NCBI GenBank assembly: GCA_965228415.1
Contig: OZ245814.1
Location: 6,262,001 to 6,326,000 of the forward strand
Source of the DNA: Agaribacillus sp965228415
GTDB lineage: Bacteria > Bacteroidota > Bacteroidia > Cytophagales > Cyclobacteriaceae
DNA length: 64,000 nucleotides
Direction: 5' to 3'
This document shows positions 26,755-36,428 of the stretch, in pieces (within the stretch, counting starts at the first letter, position 1; the number at the start of each line of letters is the position of its first letter). Made by a program: the position numbers and the translations under genes. The notes beneath the pieces are model-generated. The model was given only the letters and a program-made list of their open reading frames with translations, made no database searches and was not told where the DNA came from.

Positions 26755-27348
26755 TTAGGCAGTTTTAAGCGCGAGTCTGATTAATTCTTCCAAACTAATG
26801 TCATCACCGGAGTTTTTCAAAATTCGATCGACGGTTTTTTCTGCCATTCCTTTGTTGTACCCCAAAGTTATTAGTGCAGATAACGCTTCACGCTTTACCG
26901 TATTGTGCGATTTTGGTTGAATTATCGCATTATTATCACCTAGGTTTTCCTTGGCCATTTTATCTTTTAATTCGAGCACGATTCTTTGCGCGGTTTTGGC
27001 GCCAATACCTTTAACAGCCTGAATAGTTGATACATCTCCATTAATGATGGCTTGCTGTAATTCTACGGCAGAGAGCGATGAAAGTACCATTAAGCCGGTA
27101 CTGGGGCCTACGCCGGAAATAGATATGAGCGACAGGAACAATTTTTTTTCGATCAGTTCAAAAAAACCAAACAGGGTATGACTATCTTCCTTTACATTTA
27201 AATAGGTATGTAACTTACACCTTTCCAGGTGTTTTATGGCGCCAAAAGTACTTAAGGAGATCTTAATTTCATAACCCAGACCGCCAATATCAATAATTAC
27301 AAAGGTGGGATCTTTATGAGTAAGCTTCCCTTCAATATATGCGATCAT
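26755..27348 (-). CDS. ruvA: Holliday junction branch migration protein RuvA
   Basis: RuvA binds four-way junctions and recruits the RuvB motor. I start it at ATG 27348 (MIAYIEGKLTHKDP), giving 197 residues. A 13-residue upstream extension is coding sequence of maeB. The OB-fold N-terminus, the helix-hairpin-helix regions (ISISGVGPSTGLMVLSSL and IQAVKGIGAKTAQRIVLELKDK) and the C-terminal RuvB-binding domain are all present. Its ATG overlaps the maeB TGA in an ATGA, and sprA follows 15 nt after its stop, so maeB-ruvA-sprA look like one transcription unit. Confidence 0.97.
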   Translation of the reverse strand: MIAYIEGKLTHKDPTFVIIDIGGLGYEIKISLSTFGAIKHLERCKLHTYLNVKEDSHTLFGFFELIEKKLFLSLISISGVGPSTGLMVLSSLSAVELQQAIINGDVSTIQAVKGIGAKTAQRIVLELKDKMAKENLGDNNAIIQPKSHNTVKREALSALITLGYNKGMAEKTVDRILKNSGDDISLEELIRLALKTA

Positions 27349-29639
27349 TTTTTTGGAGATTTCCTGGCTTCCTTTTTTTCGGTCCACTGGGCATCAACAA
27401 CCGCTATGGCAACCATATTAACGATTTCCCTGACAGAACTACCTAATTGCAAAATATGTACAGGTTTGTTCATGCCCATCAAAACCGGCCCGATCCCCTC
27501 GGCACCTCCCAATTCCATTACCAGTTTATAGGCAATATTCCCCGAAGCTAAATCGGGAAACACAAAAGTATTGGCCCCGTCTTTGGCCAGTTCGCTGAAG
27601 GGATAATTGGACTGTTGTATATCCGTATTGATTGCCACGTTGGCCTGGATATCTCCATCAATGATTAAGCCGGGATATTTTTGTTTTGCCAGTGCGGTGG
27701 CCTTTCTGGTTTTTTCGGGAATATGCCCTTTGCTGGATCCAAAATTGGAATAAGAAAGTACGCCGATTCGCGGCTCATAATCAAAAAACCGCACGCCTCT
27801 GGCTGTCAGGCCAATTATCTCCACCAACTCCTCTGCCGACGGATTGACGTTGACCGTTGTATCCGCAAAGAAAAAGGTACCCTTTTTCGAAGAAATTATA
27901 TACATGCCGGCCACCCTGTCAATGCCTTCTTCAGTACCGATAATTCTCAATGCCGGCAGGATTGTTTTGGGATAATCTTTGGTTAAACCGGATATTAAAG
28001 CATCTGCCTCGCCGCATTCTACCATCATGGCGCCAAAATAATTCCGGTCACGCATCAGCTTTTTCCCCTCATAATAAGTGAGCCCTTTACGTTTTCTTTT
28101 CTCGTATAGCTTCCTTCCGAATTCTTCGGTCTTTTCCTCCTCCTTGAAGGTATCTATAATTTGAGAATCCTGAAGGTCGAGATTGTATTGTTCGCACAGC
28201 TTGTCGATATGTTTTTTGTTACCCAATAAAATCGGTATGCCTATGCCTTCCTCAGCAACTATTTGTGCCGCCTTTAAAATCTTATAATTATCGGCTTCCG
28301 CAAATACCACACGTTTGGGATCGTTTTTGGCGCGACTGATGATCCTTGAAATCAATTTCTGATCGATGCCGATTCTTTTTTCTAAATCGATATGATACTG
28401 TTTCCAATCTTTGATATGATATTTAGCAACACCACTTGCCATGGCTGCTTTTGCTACGGCCGGTGAAATGGTGGTGATCAGCCGTGGATCGAGGGGTTTT
28501 GGAATCAGGTAATCTTTACCAAATACGATTTTATCAACGCTGTAAGCCTTGCTAACCATGTCCGGGACGGGTTCCCTTGCCAGCTCTGCCAGGGCTTCTA
28601 CGGCTGCCAGCTTCATTTCTTCATTGATGGTGGTAGCTCTTACATCCAGGGCTCCTCTGAAAATGTAGGGGAATCCCAGCACATTGTTTACCTGGTTGGG
28701 GTGGTCGGACCTTCCGGTGGCCATAATGATATCGTGGCGGGCACTGGTAGCCAGCTGGTAGGATATCTCTGGGTCGGGGTTTGCCAGGGCAAAAACAATA
28801 GGATCCTTTGCCATGGACTGTACATGGGCCTGCGTGAGTACATCTCCTTTTGATAACCCGAGAAACATGTCGGCGCCCTTTATGGCTTCATCCAGTGTGT
28901 TTATATCTCTGTCGGTGGCAAATGGTGCTTTCAGAGGGTCCAGGTTTTCACGGTCCTTTCTTATCACGCCTGCACTATCTAACATTACTATGTTTTCTTT
29001 TTTAGCACCTAGTGAAACATACAGCTTGGTACAGGCTGTGGCGGAAGCACCGGCTCCATTGACGACAATGTAAATATCTTCTATCTTTTTTTCCACCAAA
29101 ATCAGCGCGTTTAGCAAACCGGCACTGGAAATAATGGCAGTACCATGCTGATCGTCATGCATTAAGGGGATGTGCATTTGCTCCCGCAAGGTTTCTTCTA
29201 TCTTAAAACTTTCCGGAGCTTTAATATCTTCCAGGTTGATCCCGCCAAATGTCGGTTCCAGGGATTTGACAATCTTAATAAATTCATCCGGATCTTCCTC
29301 GTCAATTTCAATATCAAAGACGTCAATGCCGGCGAATTTCTTGAATAGTACTCCCTTTCCTTCCATGACAGGCTTTGAAGCCTCAGGGCCAATGTTTCCC
29401 AGGCCCAGTACCGCGGTGCCATTTGAAATAACCCCCACGAGGTTTCCCTTCGCAGTGTATTTATAGGCATTTTCCTGCTCTTCAGCTATTTCCAAGCAAG
29501 GTTCTGCTACGCCGGGAGAGTAGGCCAGTGCCAGGTCAAGCTGTGTACTTAACATTTTGGTGGGAATGACTTCTATCTTTCCCGGCTGATCCTGGGTATG
29601 ATAATTCAAGGCATCCTCTTTCCTGATTTTTATAGACAT
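27345..29639 (-). CDS. maeB: NADP-dependent malic enzyme with phosphotransacetylase-like C-terminus
   Basis: The 764-residue protein has the long MaeB form, converting malate to pyruvate with CO2 release. The malic N-terminal domain spans about 15-150 (LALAYSPGVAEPCLEI, GNLGxVISNGTAVLGLGNIG). The NAD(P)-binding domain spans about 160-400 (VVNGAGASATACTKLY). A phosphotransacetylase-like domain (about 430-764; RVVFAEADNYKILKAAQ, DGDIQANVAIN) follows and is usually regulatory, not catalytic, in this family. It lies 46 nt after the DUF4837 gene and overlaps ruvA by 4 nt. Confidence 0.95.
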   Translation of the reverse strand: MSIKIRKEDALNYHTQDQPGKIEVIPTKMLSTQLDLALAYSPGVAEPCLEIAEEQENAYKYTAKGNLVGVISNGTAVLGLGNIGPEASKPVMEGKGVLFKKFAGIDVFDIEIDEEDPDEFIKIVKSLEPTFGGINLEDIKAPESFKIEETLREQMHIPLMHDDQHGTAIISSAGLLNALILVEKKIEDIYIVVNGAGASATACTKLYVSLGAKKENIVMLDSAGVIRKDRENLDPLKAPFATDRDINTLDEAIKGADMFLGLSKGDVLTQAHVQSMAKDPIVFALANPDPEISYQLATSARHDIIMATGRSDHPNQVNNVLGFPYIFRGALDVRATTINEEMKLAAVEALAELAREPVPDMVSKAYSVDKIVFGKDYLIPKPLDPRLITTISPAVAKAAMASGVAKYHIKDWKQYHIDLEKRIGIDQKLISRIISRAKNDPKRVVFAEADNYKILKAAQIVAEEGIGIPILLGNKKHIDKLCEQYNLDLQDSQIIDTFKEEEKTEEFGRKLYEKRKRKGLTYYEGKKLMRDRNYFGAMMVECGEADALISGLTKDYPKTILPALRIIGTEEGIDRVAGMYIISSKKGTFFFADTTVNVNPSAEELVEIIGLTARGVRFFDYEPRIGVLSYSNFGSSKGHIPEKTRKATALAKQKYPGLIIDGDIQANVAINTDIQQSNYPFSELAKDGANTFVFPDLASGNIAYKLVMELGGAEGIGPVLMGMNKPVHILQLGSSVREIVNMVAIAVVDAQWTEKKEARKSPKK

Positions 29640-29685
29640 AAGTTAAAAGACTGTGCTTAGTTGCATATTTTGTTGAAACACAATA

Positions 29686-30807
29686 TTAAGAATTAATCTG
29701 ATTAACTAGCTGGGACTGATTTTTAAATGTCGACATAATTACTTCCAGTTCTCGAAGCGCTTCGCGTTTATTCTTTCCGGGGGCAGAGACAAACCCTTCT
29801 ACATAATACAACCGGTTTAATTCCTGATCAACGAACGCAAGGCTTTTGTAGGATCCGCCCAATGAATTATCATTTACCCTCCACAACCCGTAGGCTTCCA
29901 TAGCAAATTCATTGTGAAAAGTGGTAGCATTTGCCTTCATTGGTAACATGTCCTGATAAGTTATATACAAATCCGGTTTTTCAACGTCTCTCAAATAGGT
30001 GGAAGTTATTTCTTCTCGCAGTGCCAGTAAGTTTTCTTCCTTAAATACCTCTTGTGTGGTATAGTCCTTGAAATAGACGATAATACTTTTATCTACTTCT
30101 TTATCAAGAAATCTTAGCCATAAAAAGTTCTCTTTTTCATCTGCAATATGATAACCGTTGGGCACTCTGATTGAAAACTTATATTTATCAGCAATTTTCT
30201 TTGTAATATTTTTTTTCTCTCCTTTACTATATAATTCAGCCGAAGTGCGAGTGTTGGCGGTTTGCTGGAAATAATTCATCAGCCGGCCTTTGTTTTTATT
30301 TAAATTATCCAGTAAAGAAGCATCGTCGGTACCAAACAGATGCGTAATTTCCTGACCTCTTGCATATTGATCCTGCTTTGTAAACATAAACAGATCCGGT
30401 TCATTTTTTATTCTTTCTATGGATTCAGGGGTTATATTATTTCTCATGAAAACGCCAGCCCGGCTATTATCATCCAATATGGTAACATAAATAATGTTTC
30501 TGGCTGCTTTTAAAATGCTGTTCATCTTAAAAGGATCAATCCTTCTCAGGGTAAAATATGGTTCGTCCTGCGGTAAGCCAGGAATGGCAGCGCCAAGGCT
30601 TTCCCTAAAAAAGTCTCCTACCGGTCCGGCCCATTTGGTTGAATCTATTACCACCAGCACCTCGACTATTTCCCCGGCGGCCTCCGGCAGAAGATCCTTG
30701 TCGATATTGTTATTACTGTCACCCTGTTGACTGCAGCTAAACAGGAGGCTAAGTAAAATAATTATGTAATTTTTATGAGATCTTTTTTCTTTATTTGATC
30801 TTCTCAT
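29686..30807 (-). CDS. DUF4837 family lipoprotein
   Basis: The 373-residue protein has a basic start and hydrophobic stretch ending SLLFSC, a lipobox, so it is an envelope lipoprotein. The body matches DUF4837, a Bacteroidota family with no known activity: VVIDSTKWAGPVGDFFRESLGAAIPGLPQDEP and IRVPNGYHIADEKENFLWLRF. It heads a minus-strand run into maeB, ruvA and sprA, which makes an envelope-biogenesis role plausible but not shown. Confidence 0.85.
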   Translation of the reverse strand: MRRSNKEKRSHKNYIIILLSLLFSCSQQGDSNNNIDKDLLPEAAGEIVEVLVVIDSTKWAGPVGDFFRESLGAAIPGLPQDEPYFTLRRIDPFKMNSILKAARNIIYVTILDDNSRAGVFMRNNITPESIERIKNEPDLFMFTKQDQYARGQEITHLFGTDDASLLDNLNKNKGRLMNYFQQTANTRTSAELYSKGEKKNITKKIADKYKFSIRVPNGYHIADEKENFLWLRFLDKEVDKSIIVYFKDYTTQEVFKEENLLALREEITSTYLRDVEKPDLYITYQDMLPMKANATTFHNEFAMEAYGLWRVNDNSLGGSYKSLAFVDQELNRLYYVEGFVSAPGKNKREALRELEVIMSTFKNQSQLVNQINS

Positions 30808-31003
30808 TTAAAGGTTAATTTTCAATGGTGTCTTAAATTAACTAAATCCGCAAGGGTTTTAAAAATATCCCATTAATTATTAGCGGAAGGGTAGCAATTA
30901 AATAATATCAAAGTAGCAATAAAGTCACAATAATTTTAACTGGGAACTTTGAAGAAAAGGACACGACAGCATCCTTACCGAATGTCGGTACACATATTGA
31001 TTG

Positions 31004-32443
31004 TTATCCCAGGACCAGGGTTTGCCCGGGTTTGATTTTGTTTGTTTTCAGGTTGTTAAGTTTTTTTATTTTATCGATACTCAGGTTCTTATATTTTCTG
31101 GAAATATCCCATAAAGTGTCGCCGGGCTGTACTTTGTATAAAACTTTGGCATTTCTGAGATCTATTTGCTGCTTCGGTGTGGTGTTTTTAGCCATCACCG
31201 GCCGGTTTACCTTATTAACCTGACTGGGTTTTACCCAGATGGCCAGTCTCTGATCAATTCTGATCGTATTGCCTCGCAGCTTGTTCCACGATCTGATATC
31301 TGAGACCCTTACCTTATACCTTTCCGCAATTTTTCCGATCACATCTCCTCTTCTAACCCTGTGCGTAACTTTTTTCCTGCCGTAGGTGCTGCCGATGCTG
31401 TTCTTGGCAATGAATTCTAATTCCTTGCGTCCTTTTCTACTGGCAGAATCCAGGATAAAAACCCTTTTATGATCCACAAAATCGTATTTATCCGCAGGAA
31501 TTTTTAAAGGATAATTCTTGACATATTCTGGTACGGCGCTTCTTTTTAATTCGGGGTTGAGCCTGGCGAGATCGTCCAGACAGACATTGATCAAGCTGGC
31601 AAATGTTTCAAGGTTCAGGTATTTTTGCACCGTGATGGTATCTGTTTTCCAGGCATATTGCCTGTTGTCACTACGAAAGTTATGCTCATCAGCATAATTA
31701 AGTGCGTAGATGATGGCTACAAATTGCGGCACATATGATCGTGTCTCACGCTTTAAGTAACGGTAGATTTCCCAGAAGTTCTTTTTATAACCGGATCTGC
31801 GAATTGCCTTCCTGACATTACCGGGCCCCGAATTATAAGCTGCCAGGGCCAGCTCCCAGTCACCCAAATAGTTATAGAGAAATTTCAGATACTTACAAGC
31901 GGCTTCCGTAGATTTTTCCGGGTCTCTTCTTTCATCAATGTACCAATCCTGGTGGAGTTTGTACATTCTTCCGGTGGCGGGCATAAACTGCCATAATCCC
32001 GCAGCGCCAACTCTTGAGGTAGCACTGGGATTTAACCCTGACTCAACGATGGATAAATATTTAAGCTCATCGGGTAATCCATATTTTTTCAAATATTTTT
32101 CAAACAGGGGAAAGTAAAGATTCTTCCTGTCGATCATTTCCTGTGTATACTCGCGATTTCTCACGGTAAAATATTCAATAAAACCGCGTACTTTACTGTT
32201 AAAATTCAAGGGGATTTCCGTTTCCAGGCATGACAGGCGATCGGCTACCAAATCATAGGGGACATCCGGAATATAGTCAGGAGATTCAAAAACTTCCATC
32301 ACCTCTGCTTCGGGCATCAGGGAATCAGGTTGGTGTATTTGAACGGTATCATAGCGGAGATTAACCTCCTGTGCCATCGTATGATACATTCCCTTAAAAC
32401 CTAGCAGAACTGCTAATACCAATTTAGTACTTACCTTAACCAT
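31004..32443 (-). CDS. mltD: MltD-like lytic transglycosylase with two LysM repeats
   Basis: The 479-residue exported murein hydrolase cleaves the glycan strands of peptidoglycan. A signal peptide covers residues 1-24. The SLT domain (about 115-240) has catalytic Glu134 in SIVESGLNPSATS, then GAAGLWQFMPATGRMY and ALAAYNSGPGNVRKA. Two LysM repeats bind peptidoglycan: about 362-408 (VRRGDVIGKIAERYKV) and 433-478 (VQPGDTLWDISRKYKN). It lies 13 nt after gatA and is the last gene of a tatA-gatA-mltD unit. Confidence 0.94.
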   Translation of the reverse strand: MVKVSTKLVLAVLLGFKGMYHTMAQEVNLRYDTVQIHQPDSLMPEAEVMEVFESPDYIPDVPYDLVADRLSCLETEIPLNFNSKVRGFIEYFTVRNREYTQEMIDRKNLYFPLFEKYLKKYGLPDELKYLSIVESGLNPSATSRVGAAGLWQFMPATGRMYKLHQDWYIDERRDPEKSTEAACKYLKFLYNYLGDWELALAAYNSGPGNVRKAIRRSGYKKNFWEIYRYLKRETRSYVPQFVAIIYALNYADEHNFRSDNRQYAWKTDTITVQKYLNLETFASLINVCLDDLARLNPELKRSAVPEYVKNYPLKIPADKYDFVDHKRVFILDSASRKGRKELEFIAKNSIGSTYGRKKVTHRVRRGDVIGKIAERYKVRVSDIRSWNKLRGNTIRIDQRLAIWVKPSQVNKVNRPVMAKNTTPKQQIDLRNAKVLYKVQPGDTLWDISRKYKNLSIDKIKKLNNLKTNKIKPGQTLVLG

Positions 32444-32456
32444 ATTTTAACAAAAG

Positions 32457-33887
32457 CTATTGGTTATCTAATATATATTTACTGAACGAAAAAAGTTCGC
32501 TTTCCTTGAAATCGTTCGTCATTATTTGCAGGCCTACAGGTAGTCCTTCCGCATCCGTTCCGTTGGGAACAGATATTGCAGGAATGCCTGAAACCGAGGC
32601 TTGCACAGTAAATAGGTCAGCCAGGTACATTTCGAGGGGGTCATTTTTTCTTTCCCCGATTTTAAAAGCGGTGGTAGGAGTCGTAGGCAAAATGATAAAA
32701 TCATAGTCTGAAAGTATAGACTGTGTTTTATCCTTGATCAGCCGTCGTACCTTTTGGGCTTTGGTATAATAAGCATCATAATAGCTGGCACTTAAAACAA
32801 AAGTTCCCAACATTATTCTCCTTATCACTTCCGGTCCGAACGCCTCGGATCTGCTTTTTTTGTACATGGAAAGCAGGTCTTCGGTATTAGGACTTCGATA
32901 CCCGTATTTCACACCGTCGTATCTGGATAAATTAGAACTAGCTTCAGCAGTAGTTAGAATGTAATAAGTAGGAAGCGCATATTTTATGAGTGGAAATGCT
33001 ATTTCCTCTACCTGATGCCCTTCGGCTCTTAAAAAATTCAACGTATTGAGGGTTTTCTCTTTTATGTCATTATTTAACCCCTCATTTTCAAAAGTTTCTT
33101 TTAGATAGGCTACTTTGACTTTTTTATCAAAATTCAGAGCGCCAGTGTAGTTTTCTATATCTTTTTTTGAAACGGTACTGTCGTATTCGTCTTTACCGGC
33201 GATAACTTCCAGTACCAGGGCATTGTCTTCAATACTTTTTGAAAAAATGCCGATAGTGTCAAACGACGAGGCATAGGCAATTAAACCATGTCTCGATATT
33301 CTGGAATAAGTTGGTTTCAGACCAATAATTCCACAAAACGCAGCGGGTTGTCTGACCGACCCGCCAGTATCCGAGCCCAGGGCCACCTGGCACATATCGG
33401 CCTGAACCGATACGGCACTGGCACCGGAAGAACCTCCCGGTACCCTGGTATTGTCAATTTCATTAAGTGTAGGGCCAAAAGGTGAGTTCTCATTGGAAGA
33501 ACCCATGCCGAATTCGTCACAGTTTTGCCTGCCGATAATGATAGCATCTTCAGCTATCAATCTTTCGACGGCGGTGCCGGAGATTTGAGATTCAAAGCCC
33601 TCCAAAATTTTGCTGCCGGCTTGAATCCTATGATCTTTATAACAAAGTAAATCCTTTAAACCAACTACCAATCCAGCCAATTTACCATAGGTGCCTTGCC
33701 TGAATTTTTGATCTACCTCCTCTGCCTTTTTCAGGGCTTCTTCCTTATAGACTTCCAAAAAAACATTAAGGTGTCGTTTATCTTCAATATTCTGAAGATA
33801 ATACTTAACCAGGGAGACACAGCTTAAATGTCCTTTTTTAATGTCATCCTGAATACCTTTGAGAGAAGAATAACTTACTGTTATCAC
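32457..33887 (-). CDS. gatA: Asp/Glu-tRNA amidotransferase subunit GatA
   Basis: The 476-residue amidase subunit releases ammonia from glutamine so that GatB can amidate mischarged Glu-tRNA(Gln) and/or Asp-tRNA(Asn). The Ser-cisSer-Lys triad is intact: Lys78 in GLKDLLC, Ser153 in PGGSSGAS and Ser177 in GSDTGGSVRQPAAFCG. Its start directly follows the tatA stop with no spacer. gatB and gatC are not in this window. Confidence 0.95.
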   Translation of the reverse strand: MITVSYSSLKGIQDDIKKGHLSCVSLVKYYLQNIEDKRHLNVFLEVYKEEALKKAEEVDQKFRQGTYGKLAGLVVGLKDLLCYKDHRIQAGSKILEGFESQISGTAVERLIAEDAIIIGRQNCDEFGMGSSNENSPFGPTLNEIDNTRVPGGSSGASAVSVQADMCQVALGSDTGGSVRQPAAFCGIIGLKPTYSRISRHGLIAYASSFDTIGIFSKSIEDNALVLEVIAGKDEYDSTVSKKDIENYTGALNFDKKVKVAYLKETFENEGLNNDIKEKTLNTLNFLRAEGHQVEEIAFPLIKYALPTYYILTTAEASSNLSRYDGVKYGYRSPNTEDLLSMYKKSRSEAFGPEVIRRIMLGTFVLSASYYDAYYTKAQKVRRLIKDKTQSILSDYDFIILPTTPTTAFKIGERKNDPLEMYLADLFTVQASVSGIPAISVPNGTDAEGLPVGLQIMTNDFKESELFSFSKYILDNQ

Positions 33888-34088
33888 TTATTCCTTCACA
33901 GCTTTTTCGCCGTCCTCTATTTCTTTTTTTACTTCTTTCGTGGCATCTTTAAATTCACGAATACCTTTTCCTAAACCCCTTGCCAGTTCAGGGATTTTTT
34001 TTGCGCCGAAGAATATCAGAACTACCAATACTATCAATATCCATTCCATTCCTCCGGGCAATCCTCCAAATGCTAATAATGCATGCAT
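33888..34088 (-). CDS. tatA: Twin-arginine translocase subunit TatA
   Basis: The 66-residue protein has one membrane helix (about 14-31, EWILIVLVVLIFFGAKK), the hinge FGAKKIPELARGLGKGIREFKDA and a charged amphipathic tail, the defining TatA/TatE layout. The Tat pathway would export folded proteins; exported oxidoreductase-associated proteins with RR motifs occur at 48 and 55 kb. tatC is not in the window. It is the first gene of tatA-gatA-mltD and has a good promoter. Confidence 0.93.
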   Translation of the reverse strand: MHALLAFGGLPGGMEWILIVLVVLIFFGAKKIPELARGLGKGIREFKDATKEVKKEIEDGEKAVKE

Positions 34089-34117
34089 GTCTAGTGTGTT
34101 TAAAGTTTAAACTTATG

Positions 34118-34148
34118 TAAAGATACGGAATATAATCGTTGACTCAAA
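34118..34148 (-). promoter_or_regulatory. tatA-gatA-mltD promoter
   Basis: On the minus strand TTTG (34148-34145), a 19-nt spacer and TATCTTTA (34125-34118) match the Bacteroidota promoter with one mismatch in the last base of the -7 box. It lies 30 nt before the tatA ATG. Confidence 0.6.
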
Positions 34149-34281
34149 TTACACTTCAAAACTAAGTATTACAATGTAAAGTAAGGATGATATTTACAAA
34201 AAAATATAAAAAGACTATAATGAAATGATTATTAACTGTTTAATACCCAGTGTTGTGAAGTACTTGTTGAACTGCACCCCC

Positions 34282-34338
34282 TCCAATATTACGCTTTAAT
34301 ACGTAAAAAAAACGTGTAATTTCTGCACAAATATTGGA
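34282..34338. repeat. Nested inverted repeat
   Basis: TCCAATATT (34282-34290) is perfectly inverted as AATATTGGA (34330-34338). An inner ATTACG...CGTGTAAT pairing surrounds an ACGTAAAAAAAACGT core. It could be a protein-binding palindrome or an RNA fold; it lacks the U-tract of a terminator. Confidence 0.35.
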
Positions 34339-34599
34339 TAAATGCGCCAAATACCGTAGGTGGTGGACTGTCAACTGATGAATTACCTCATTCGGAGAGA
34401 TTATCGGCCCTGCGCGCCTGAATAATGCTTAGTATGCTGTAAGTATTTCACCTAAACAAGCTCTTTTACCTATCCATGACGGGAGTGCAACGGTAATTTG
34501 GGAGATATTTGTTAAGAGATTGAGGGCAGAAAACCAGGGACGGGTAGGCAAAAAAGCGACAACTCCTCCGTTTCCACTTTTTTAGCATCAAAACTTGTT

Positions 34600-34607
34600 T
34601 ATTTTTG
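34600..34607 (+). promoter_or_regulatory. lysS promoter -7 element
   Basis: TATTTTTG, followed by C, lies 20 nt before the lysS ATG at 34628 and matches TAnnTTTG. It argues for the ATG at 34628 over the longer frame from 34595, which would begin upstream of the transcript. Confidence 0.5.
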
Positions 34608-34627
34608 CACTTCTAAACAAACAAATC

Positions 34628-36358
34628 ATGCATTTAAGCGAACAAGAGTTACAGAGGCGAAAAGAAAGGGAAAACCTGCTGGAACTAAATATAGAACCCT
34701 ATCCCTCGGCGTTATTTGAGGTAAATGTGACTACGGAGGAGATAAAAAAGAACTTTGAGAGCAACCCCGAAAATTTTAAAGAGATATCAATTGCGGGGAG
34801 AATGATGAGCCGGCGTATCATGGGCTCGGCCTCCTTCGCGGAAATACAGGACGAAAAAGGAAGGATACAGTTTTATGTCAGGAGAGATGACATTTGTCCT
34901 GATGAGGATAAAACCCTGTATAATACAGTTTTTAAGAAATTACTGGATATTGGAGATATCATTGGCTTGAAGGGCTTTGTATTTAAAACCCAGGTGGGAG
35001 AAATATCTGTTCATGTGACGGACTTAAAGCTGTTATCCAAATCGCTGAAACCCCTACCCATTGTAAAACAGACCGAGGATGAGGAAGGCAATGTGAAAAC
35101 CCATGATGCCTTTACCGATCCCGAGCTTCGCTACCGGCAGCGCTATGTTGACCTGATCGTCAACCCCGAGGTGAGGAAAACATTTATTCAAAGAACACAA
35201 CTGGTGAATTCTATAAGAGGTTTTTTGGCTGATAGAGGTTATTTGGAAGTGGAAACCCCGGTACTTCAGCCATTGTATGGCGGGGCGGCAGCCAGGCCTT
35301 TCAAGACGCATCATAATACACTCGATATGACGTTGTACCTGAGAATTGCCAATGAATTGTATCTGAAAAGACTAATTGTAGGTGGGTACGATGGTGTTTT
35401 TGAATTTGCCAAGGACTTTAGAAATGAGGGTATGTCGCGGTTTCATAACCCCGAATTCACACAGGTGGAGCTATATGTAGCCTATAAAGATTACAATTGG
35501 ATGATGGATCTCGTGGAGGAAATGATTGAGAAAGCAGCTTTAGATCTGCATGGTACGACAAAAGTACAGGTTGGAGAAAATGTAATTGATTTCAAGAGGC
35601 CCTGGAAAAGATTCACTATGTTTGAAGCCATTGAACATTTTACGGGGATTGATATTTCATCAATGGATGAACCGGAATTACGCGAGGTTTGTAAAAAACT
35701 AAACGTACCGGTGGATGAGACCATGGGCAAGGGTAAATTGATCGACGAGATCTTTGGGGAGCAATGTGAACCCCTGTTAATTCAACCAACTTATATTACC
35801 GATTATCCTGTTGAAATGTCTCCTTTAGCCAAACGTCATAGAGACAAAGAGGGGCTTGTGGAAAGGTTTGAGGCAATTTGTAATGGCAAGGAAATATGCA
35901 ATGCCTTTTCCGAATTGAATGATCCCATTGATCAAAGGAAGCGATTTGAAGAGCAGCTGGAATTGGGAAAGCGCGGGGATGATGAGGCTATGGTTTTAGA
36001 TGAGGATTTTCTGAGAGCGCTGGAATATGGTATGCCGCCTACCGCTGGTTTGGGAGTAGGTATTGACCGGTTGGCCATGATCATGACCAACTCACCCTCT
36101 ATCCAGGATGTGATATTCTTTCCACAAATGAAGGCGGAAAAAAAGCCTCAGTATGCCTCTGAAAAGGATTATGTAGCGTTGGGGGTACGTGCGGAACTGG
36201 TCCCCATTTTGCAAAAGATCGGATTGCTAACCATTGAACAATTAAAACAGGCCAACCCCAATGAGCTTTTTAATGATGTTTGTGGTATGCGAAAAAAAAT
36301 GAAGTTGAAGGATGTTAAAAACCCTGACCTGGAAGAAGTGAAAAACTGGCTGGAATAA
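34628..36358 (+). CDS. lysS: Lysyl-tRNA synthetase, class II
   Basis: The protein is 576 residues from MHLSEQELQRRKERENL. An OB-fold anticodon-binding domain (about 45-160) precedes the class II catalytic core: motif 1 around RGFLADRGYLEVETP, motif 2 FRNEGMSRFHNPEFTQVELY and motif 3 GLGVGIDRLAM. A C-terminal extension of about 75 residues after motif 3 has a helix-hairpin-like segment (LVPILQKIGLLTIEQLKQAN), seen in Bacteroidota LysRS. It is monocistronic: promoter upstream, terminator downstream. Confidence 0.97.
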   Translation: MHLSEQELQRRKERENLLELNIEPYPSALFEVNVTTEEIKKNFESNPENFKEISIAGRMMSRRIMGSASFAEIQDEKGRIQFYVRRDDICPDEDKTLYNTVFKKLLDIGDIIGLKGFVFKTQVGEISVHVTDLKLLSKSLKPLPIVKQTEDEEGNVKTHDAFTDPELRYRQRYVDLIVNPEVRKTFIQRTQLVNSIRGFLADRGYLEVETPVLQPLYGGAAARPFKTHHNTLDMTLYLRIANELYLKRLIVGGYDGVFEFAKDFRNEGMSRFHNPEFTQVELYVAYKDYNWMMDLVEEMIEKAALDLHGTTKVQVGENVIDFKRPWKRFTMFEAIEHFTGIDISSMDEPELREVCKKLNVPVDETMGKGKLIDEIFGEQCEPLLIQPTYITDYPVEMSPLAKRHRDKEGLVERFEAICNGKEICNAFSELNDPIDQRKRFEEQLELGKRGDDEAMVLDEDFLRALEYGMPPTAGLGVGIDRLAMIMTNSPSIQDVIFFPQMKAEKKPQYASEKDYVALGVRAELVPILQKIGLLTIEQLKQANPNELFNDVCGMRKKMKLKDVKNPDLEEVKNWLE

Positions 36359-36382
36359 TAGCTTAAAATATAAACTGTGCAA

Positions 36383-36423
36383 AAGAGCAAGGCAACCTCA
36401 GGAAAACCTTGCTCTTTTTTTGT
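36383..36423. terminator. Convergent terminator after lysS and moeZ-like gene
   Basis: AAGAGCAAGG (36383-36392) pairs with CCTTGCTCTT (36407-36416), a 10-bp stem followed by Ts on the plus strand. The minus-strand exit is AT-rich (TTTTGC) and may also serve the moeZ-like gene ending at 36429. Confidence 0.85.
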
Positions 36424-36428
36424 GTTTA

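Larger units (their letters stand above)
34089..34627. other. Intergenic region between tatA and lysS
   Basis: This 539-nt divergent gap holds the tatA promoter (34118-34148), a lysS promoter element (34600-34607) and a nested inverted repeat (34282-34338). I see no other ORF of note, and no T-box-like leader ahead of lysS. Confidence 0.55.

Noticed and set aside
27349..27387. N-terminal extension of RuvA (13 residues)
   Set aside because: These bases encode the maeB C-terminus. RuvA proteins start at MIAYIEG, which here overlaps the maeB stop as ATGA.
34339..34627. T-box or other amino-acid riboswitch ahead of lysS
   Set aside because: No T-box sequence, no terminator hairpin with U-tract and no Lys-rich leader ORF were found. 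A simple TATTTTTG promoter lies close to the ATG.
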